Of a DNA stretch of 64,000 nucleotides, positions 58,422 through 64,000 are shown piece after piece. The stretch is from Odobenus rosmarus divergens. Its lineage: Eukaryota > Chordata > Mammalia > Carnivora > Odobenidae. Under the pieces are notes generated by a model. It made no database searches. It saw only the letters and a program-made list of their open reading frames with translations, and was not told the DNA's origin. Numbering within the stretch: the first letter of the stretch is position 1; every line of letters starts with the position of its first letter. The position numbers and the translations under genes were made by a program. The stretch covers positions 1 to 64,000 of the forward strand of contig NW_004452123.1 of the NCBI RefSeq assembly GCF_000321225.1, given 5' to 3'.

Positions 58422-58871
58422 TTGTATTAGTTTGCTATTGCAGATGTAACAAATTACCACAAACCCAGTCGCTAAAAACAACACAAGTTTATTATCTTAC
58501 AATCCTGCAGGTCAGAAGTCTGAAATTGAACTCCCTGTCAGCAAAGCTATGTTCCTTTCTAGAGGCTCTAGGAGATTTTTTTTTTTTTTTTTTTGCCTTT
58601 TCCAGCTTCTAGAGGCTGCCCACATTCCTGGGCTTGTGGCCCCTTCTGTCAAGGTCAGCAATGGCCATTCTTTCTCACATTGCATCACTCTGCTACCCTC
58701 ATCCACATTAAATGGACCCTTCTTATTTTACGGTAAGTTGGTTAGCAACCTAATTCTATCTGCAACTTTAATTCTTCCCTGCCAGGTAACATACTGGTAG
58801 TTTCCAGGGATTAGGACATAGACATTTGCTGGGGGGCAAGGGTGGGGGATCTATTATCTGCTTTCCACACA
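58422..58871 (+). mobile_element. MaLR-type LTR
   Basis: TGTATTAGTTTGCTATTGCA ... CAAATTACCACAAACCCAGT ... TATTATCTTACAATCCTGCA ... TTTTCCAGCTTCTAGAGGCT ... CATTGCATCACTCTGC. The T18 run at about 58576-58593 lies inside. Confidence 0.75.
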
Positions 58872-59169
58872 GCATTATCCTGCCTGGCTTAGGTTTGGAG
58901 GTATGTGAGAAAGGCAAAGTGCTTGATAGGGAGCCCCTATTCCCCAGAAATCAATACTTTAATGGGGGTCCTAATCTCCCCCACCCCTCCTTATAAATCT
59001 GTGTAGTGCAGGGAGTGCTCACAGACTTTTCTGAGACAGATCCCTGCAAGGTGGGTGTGAAGGATGCCTCTGGGGGAAAATCAGAGGCCTCCATAGTGGA
59101 GAGAACTAAACATTTAAATATCTGTGCACTAACAAGGATCTGATTGACTAGGAAGGTCAGGTGGTGATG

Positions 59170-59460
59170 TCTGAGTTGTCAAGACTTTGGAGTCAGATAT
59201 GAATTAAAATTTAAGCTTCCCCCCAAAACGAGAATACTCAAATACTACGATTAATAAACACGTTGAAATATTTTTTAAAAAAATCTAAGCTTCCAAACAT
59301 GTATATTACATGTCACCTTGGCAACCACCTTAACCTCTCTGAAACCCAGTTTCCTCATCAGTAAAATGGGGATAATATATACCTTACAGGGTTGTTACAA
59401 TGATTAAGATATTTGGGTAAATTCTGACATATAGTTTAAACTCAGTAACTATAACTTCTT
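59170..59460 (+). repeat. MIR, split by a 60-bp insertion
   Basis: TTTGGAGTCAGATATGAATT, then CTTAACCTCTCTGAAACCCA, TTTCCTCATCAGTAAAATGG and ATACCTTACAGGGTTGTTAC. Confidence 0.8.
59221..59280 (+). mobile_element. 60-bp A-tailed insertion of unknown source
   Basis: Starts CCCCAAAACGAGAATACTCA, has AATAAA at 59253-59258 and ends in an A-run. Flanks AAATTTAAGCTTCC (59207-59220) and AAATCTAAGCTTCC (59281-59294) differ by one base. Confidence 0.7.
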
Positions 59461-60571
59461 TCTTTTTCTCTTACTTAGCTGAATGGAAGCTCAAAATCAA
59501 GCCAAAGGATCTCAGAAAGAGCAAGTTCCCTGGGATGAATGCTGAGAGCAGCTGCTCACAAGCCACGTAGGTTTGCCAAGTCATTCTCCTTCATGATAAG
59601 ATACCCGAGTTCTCAAATGAGCTAATCCAGTCAAAACTTGTTATGACTTGTGCCCATAAGGTAGTTTGACCAAAATTACAAGTAAATATATCAAAACCTA
59701 TCCATCTAAGTACTTTTCCCTTCAAGTAGTTACCTTGAAAGACTAGTTATTCCAAAAATGCTTCTATGCTTAGAACGTCTCTGGAACTCCTCTTCCAGAG
59801 TAACTCTCAGAGTCTTAAAAACCTCCTTCTTAAAAAGCATCCTTAAGTTGGTAAATACTCGTATTTCCAGGAAAATTTTGATTTTTGAAAAGAGCTGCCA
59901 GTTATTCAGAGCCCAGTCTGGTAAATATGGTAGAACCAGATTAACATTTCTGGTTAATAAGGTGTGATTATAATAAAGCAAAAATTATTTTTGTGTGGCT
60001 CATAAATTGGCCTTGGTAGTGTTGTATATTAAGGTTAAATAAAGGCAACATGGTCATAGTAGACATTAAAGTCCACTTTAGTGGGTTTATGATGTGAATT
60101 AATTCAGATAGCACTGGGAGTCATTACATATTTAAATAGTATTAAATGTTTCTTTTTATGAAAATTTTAATTATGACATTCTCTGAAATGATTTCATAGT
60201 ATTAAAATTAAGGCTTTAAAGAAAAGCATTAATGCTAATGAAAGCTTTATTATTTCAGTATATATTCTCCTGGGCCTTTGGTCAAGATAAGTAATGATCA
60301 GATGGAGTTGGCAACCTTCCTGGCCTCTGCAGTCTACTAGTAACTGAAGGCTAAGTAACACACTCACATGTTTAAATACATTTAATAATATTTTACCAAC
60401 TTCTCCCTCTCTTGCTTTTTGGACAATGAAATACCATGGCATCTGAACACAGATGAAAGCTAGCTTTTTGTTGAAGAACTTCTGAAAAGTCATTCTTACT
60501 CAAGCAGGCGGAAGTCATTTGCCTCCATTCACATTAACTTCCTCCAGGGACTTTCTGATTTACATGTTCTC
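59461..60571. other. intergenic, no gene seen
   Basis: Short frames only. AT-rich. Confidence 0.5.
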
Positions 60572-60586
60572 CATCAACTCCAATTT

Positions 60587-60779
60587 TTTTTTTAAAGATT
60601 TTATTTATTTATTTGTCAGAGACACAGCGAGAGAGGGAACACAGCAGGGGGAGTGGGAGAGGGAGAAGCAGGCTTCCTACAGAGCAGGGAGCCCGATGTG
60701 GGGCTCGATCCCAGGACCCCGGGATCATGACCTGAGCCGAAGGCAGACACTTAACGACTGAGCCACCCAGGCGCCCCAT
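60587..60779 (-). mobile_element. Can-SINE, probably recent
   Basis: Antisense near-consensus copy. Perfect 15-bp flanks CATCAACTCCAATTT at 60572-60586 and 60780-60794. Confidence 0.95.
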
Positions 60780-60794
60780 CATCAACTCCAATTT

Positions 60795-61759
60795 CCAATG
60801 ACCTGATTCATGTTGCTTTTCCTTTCTTTCTTTCTTCTTCTTCTTTTTTTTGGTACTTCAGTGATCTGTTGTTCAGACTCAGACACCAAAAACCCAGTGT
60901 TTGAGCTGGCAGAGTCACTACTGTGCACAGGTAACTAGAGGAGATACATAACTGAATGAGGGGCTGCAGCCTCAGTAAGGTTTTACTCTTGTCTACACAT
61001 CCGAAACCCGGACTAAACATTTTCTGAAGGTAGAGTTTCTAAGATTGCCCTAAAAAGGTCTGGTTTAGGGGCAGACCTGAAAACATTTGAAAAACAAACT
61101 GCTCCTTCCCCCTCCACCCCGAGAGCTTTGGCTTTTGCAAAAACTTTGAAATGAACAGAAACTGCTTTGGATTGATACTCTGGACTATCAAGGCCTTCAT
61201 GTGACTACTTGGCCTTTACATTCTACAAATACTATCTAAAAATACATGTAAGATGACAGGGAGTCTTGTCCCATTTATCACTGTATCCTGAGTGCCTAGC
61301 ATAGTGCCCAGACTTTAAGTTCCTCAAGGCTATCTGCTGAATGAATGCATGCTGTTCGAAGATTTTACCATCTGAAATCTAGTCCCTTTTGCAGTTCTCC
61401 CTATACTTCTCCTGCTCCTACAGTGTACTAAGAGCCAGGGTGGGCCTGTTGGATGTCCCTATCACCTTCTCCAGATGGCTTCATTTCATGCAGAATCCAC
61501 CCCTTCTTTGAGGAGGACCTCAAAGGGTCACCTAACAAGACCCTTCTACCCTTTCTCACTATCATCTACTAGTCTCCTGCTCATTCTGCAGTACTTGTTT
61601 AAGTGTACCTCCTATCATCACCTGAAGGAATGAAGATGACACATCCACTTACTCACCCCACCCTTCACCTTTCCTCTGACTTCAATAACCACCAAACCCA
61701 CTCCAGGCTGCTTCTCCTACAACTGCGACCTTGCTATTGGTAGCATGGCATAATAACAC
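60795..61759. other. intergenic, no gene seen
   Basis: L2-like end at about 61260-61345 (ATCCTGAGTGCCTAGCATAG). The rest is unassigned. Confidence 0.5.
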
Positions 61760-62365
61760 TAATAACTGCTAATATTTGAGGGCTTATTATGCACCGGACA
61801 CTGTTCAGTACCACATAGGCCTTATCTCATTTAAACTTCCCAACAGGGGCGCCTGGGTGGCTCAGTCGTTTAGCGTCTGCCTTCGGCTCAGGTCATGATC
61901 CCAGGGTCCTGGGATCGAGCCCCGCACTGGGCTCCCTGCTCCGCGGGAGGTCTGCTTCTCCCTCTCCCCCTCCCCCTGCTTTCTGTTCCCGCTCTCGCTG
62001 TCTCTCTCTGTCAAATAAATAAATAAAATCCTTAAAAAAAAACAAAACTTCCCAATAGCTGCATGAAGACAGTAAAGTATGGAGGTTTAAATAAATTTTT
62101 AAACATCGCTCAGCTCAGGAGTGGTAGAGCTATAAGGCAAATCCAAATTAGCCAGACTCCTTAGCCTGTGCTCTGTGCACTGGGATGAAAAGAATCAAGA
62201 TTTAAACCCCAGCCCTGCCACTGTGCCACAGAGACTTTCTGATTTTGAGCAAAAGAAAAACCTCTCCAAACCTCAGTTTTCTAATTCATAAAATACCAGC
62301 AGGAATAAAGAAGATAATGTATGTTAAATGCTTAGCAGAGTGTCTGACATGCCACAAATGTGTGT
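61760..62365 (+). repeat. MIR fragments with an inserted SINE
   Basis: CTAATATTTGAGGGCTTATT before the SINE and AGCTCAGGAGTGGTAGAGCT after it. A second MIR starts near 62205 (TTGAGCAAAAGAAAAACCTC ... CCTCAGTTTTCTAATTCATA). Confidence 0.7.
61847..62044 (+). mobile_element. Can-SINE, near consensus
   Basis: GGGCGCCTGGGTGGCTCAGT head. Flanks AAACTTCCCAACAG (61833-61846) and AAACTTCCCAATAG (62045-62058). Confidence 0.95.
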
Positions 62366-62663
62366 TCCACCCATCCGACCAACACACGCTCCTAAACATT
62401 CAGCGCTGTGACAGGTACTGAAGATACAACAGTAAGTAAGACCAAAAAGGTCCCTGCCTTCACAGGTCTGCACAGCTCCTGATGGGTGCTCAGTAAGTAT
62501 TTGATAGACAGAAAAAGCCCTCCAGGAGGTCTGTTAGCCTCCACTCTGCCCCTCTTCAATCAGCCAGTTATTTTGCTATATAAAGCAATCTACTGAGAAC
62601 ATTTCATTGCCTAAAATCCTTCAGGAATTCCTTACTGTGGAAGAGATAAAAATCCAAATTTCT

Positions 62664-62774
62664 TTTTTTATTATTGTTTTTCTAAACTAGGCTCCACACC
62701 CAATGTAGGGCTTGAACTCACAATCCCGAGACCAAGATTTATATGCTCTACCAACTGAGCCAACCAGGAGCCCC
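62664..62774 (-). mobile_element. short-type Can-SINE
   Basis: Antisense short form. Perfect flanks AATCCAAATTTCT at 62651-62663 and 62775-62787. Confidence 0.92.
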
Positions 62775-62977
62775 AATCCAAATTTCTGAACACAGTGTTA
62801 TAGCTACAGGTATGTGGTTCAGTTCCCCTCCCCACCAGCTCCTCTTTAAGCAGTGAAACTCTTTATATGAAATCTATCTGGAAGCCAAATTAATGTAGAC
62901 CAATTCTGGTAATAGCATGAGAACTGTTGTCACGTTTGGCATCCTAACCCCTTCCCACCCTCATCACTCATTCACAC

Positions 62978-63012
62978 ACGCGCGCATGCATACACACACA
63001 CATACACACACA
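62978..63012. repeat. (CA)n/(CG)n microsatellite
   Basis: ACACACGCGCGCATGCATAC followed by CA repeats. Confidence 0.9.
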
Positions 63013-63204
63013 CTTACCTGCAGCTCCTCTAAGGCAAAGCCATAGGTTCTGTCAAACCATTTGAATCTGGGTGTTTCTAAATGTAGGACACAACCCATCA
63101 GTGGATTATGAAATCAATTTAGTGGTTGGAATTAGTGATTTGGAAAACAAAAATAAAGAGTACATTATGTGAACAGCTAAGTATTGGTATATAAAACCTG
63201 TTAC

Positions 63205-63382
63205 AGGGGTGCCTGGGTAGCTCAGTCCGTTAAGCAACTGACTCTTGGTTTTGGCTCAGGTCATGATCTCAGGGTCCTGGGATTGAACCCCATGTCGAGC
63301 TCCACGCTGAGCGTGGAGTCTCTTGTCCCCCTCCCTCTGCTCCTCCTCCCACTCTCTAATAATAAATAAAATCTTTAAAAAA
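63205..63382 (+). mobile_element. Can-SINE, older subfamily
   Basis: GGGGTGCCTGGGTAGCTCAG head. Flanks ATAAAACCTGTTAC (63191-63204) and ATAAAACCTGTTAT (63383-63396). Confidence 0.93.
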
Positions 63383-63609
63383 ATAAAACCTGTTATAAAT
63401 GCACATACAACACACTTATGTTCTGAGCCATGATATAAACTGTATTTCTTAACATGGATCATGGTCAAAATGGTTTGAAAGCCATTGCTTCACACCCTCT
63501 GTGTAGCCTCAGTTCCTTCCATGTTTCCTCAGTCACACAAAACCCCATCTGTATCAAGCCACTTGCAATTCCCCAAACCCACCTTGCTCTTTCACTGCTT
63601 GCCTATAAA

Positions 63610-64000
63610 AAAGCTGTAAGCCAGTCATGATGCTAGGCACTGGGAATACAGTGGAGAGAAAAACCAACGTCTTGCCCACATGGCACTTAAGAATCTAGAC
63701 AGACAAATGCTATACTAATCACATTAATATCTGTGACGCAAAGTAAATAATCTAAATGAAACAAATATGGATTTCCAAGAACATTTATTGAAGACAGTCT
63801 GTCTAGGGGACAAGGGACGCATCCCTGAAGAGAATCAATTAGCAGAGATCTAAATGTCAGAGTTACCTAGGTAAAAGGGTACAGGAAGAGCAATGCAGAC
63901 ATAACAGAAGATCAGCGGCCCTAGAGTAAGAGAGGGTGTGGTATGTTTGAGGAACTGAAAAAAAGGCCAGCCTGGCAGCAAGTGGGGGTGATGTAACACA
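63610..64000. repeat. L2/MIR-like sequence at the right edge
   Basis: GATGCTAGGCACTGGGAATA and TGTTTGAGGAACTGAAAAAA are typical L2 phrases. No exon could be seen, although AGGF1 is expected beyond this edge. Confidence 0.45.

Overview
The window is nuclear DNA from a caniform carnivore. About 31 copies of a tRNA-derived Can-SINE (SINEC) are scattered through it. Their head begins GGGGCGCCTGGGTGGCTCAG and they end in (AAATA)n AAATCTTTAAAA. This is the form typical of arctoid carnivores (bears, pinnipeds, mustelids) rather than the dog SINEC_Cf form. No prokaryotic operon, CRISPR array or integron is present. Most of the sequence is AT-rich, repeat-laden, non-coding DNA.

Only one protein-coding gene can be recognised: ZBED3, on the + strand. 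Its whole reading frame (269 codons) lies in one GC-rich exon at 52308-53117. A good splice acceptor sits 14 nt before the ATG. The likely promoter and 5' non-coding exon are a separate CpG island at about 43.7-44.1 kb, which gives an intron of about 8.3 kb. Downstream of the stop is a long AT-richer tract that probably serves as 3'UTR. It contains old MIR/L2 fragments and one Can-SINE, with a plausible polyadenylation signal near 56.92 kb. From memory of human 5q13.3, AGGF1 should lie beyond the right edge (tail to tail) and PDE8B far beyond the left edge, with the antisense RNA ZBED3-AS1 running left from the promoter. These are synteny inferences, not things seen in the sequence.

Layout: 0.1-5.2 kb is a nested pile of MIR, LINE-1 and SINE insertions. 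6.0-7.4 kb resembles MaLR endogenous-retrovirus internal sequence. 10.7-19.0 kb holds old L1/HAL1 fragments and SINEs. 19.6-21.6 kb is a MIR broken by SINEs and two L1 tails. 24.5-28.1 kb is mostly antisense L1. 30-33 kb is L1 plus SINEs. 35.2-36.2 kb is L1, a SINE and a DNA transposon with inverted ends. 38.9-41.4 kb is L1, a MaLR LTR and SINEs. 43.7-57 kb is the ZBED3 locus. 57-64 kb is MIR/L2, a MaLR LTR and SINEs.

I did not find an undescribed biological system. The most interesting points are structural. ZBED3 carries an apparent in-frame extra segment between two 18-bp direct repeats. A 90-bp block is duplicated inside its intron. One SINE contains a 21-bp patch copied from 0.7 kb away. 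Two L1 tails landed at the same target site. Several very short poly(A)-tailed insertions have clear target-site duplications, and there is a possible unidentified antisense retrocopy in the ZBED3 intron.
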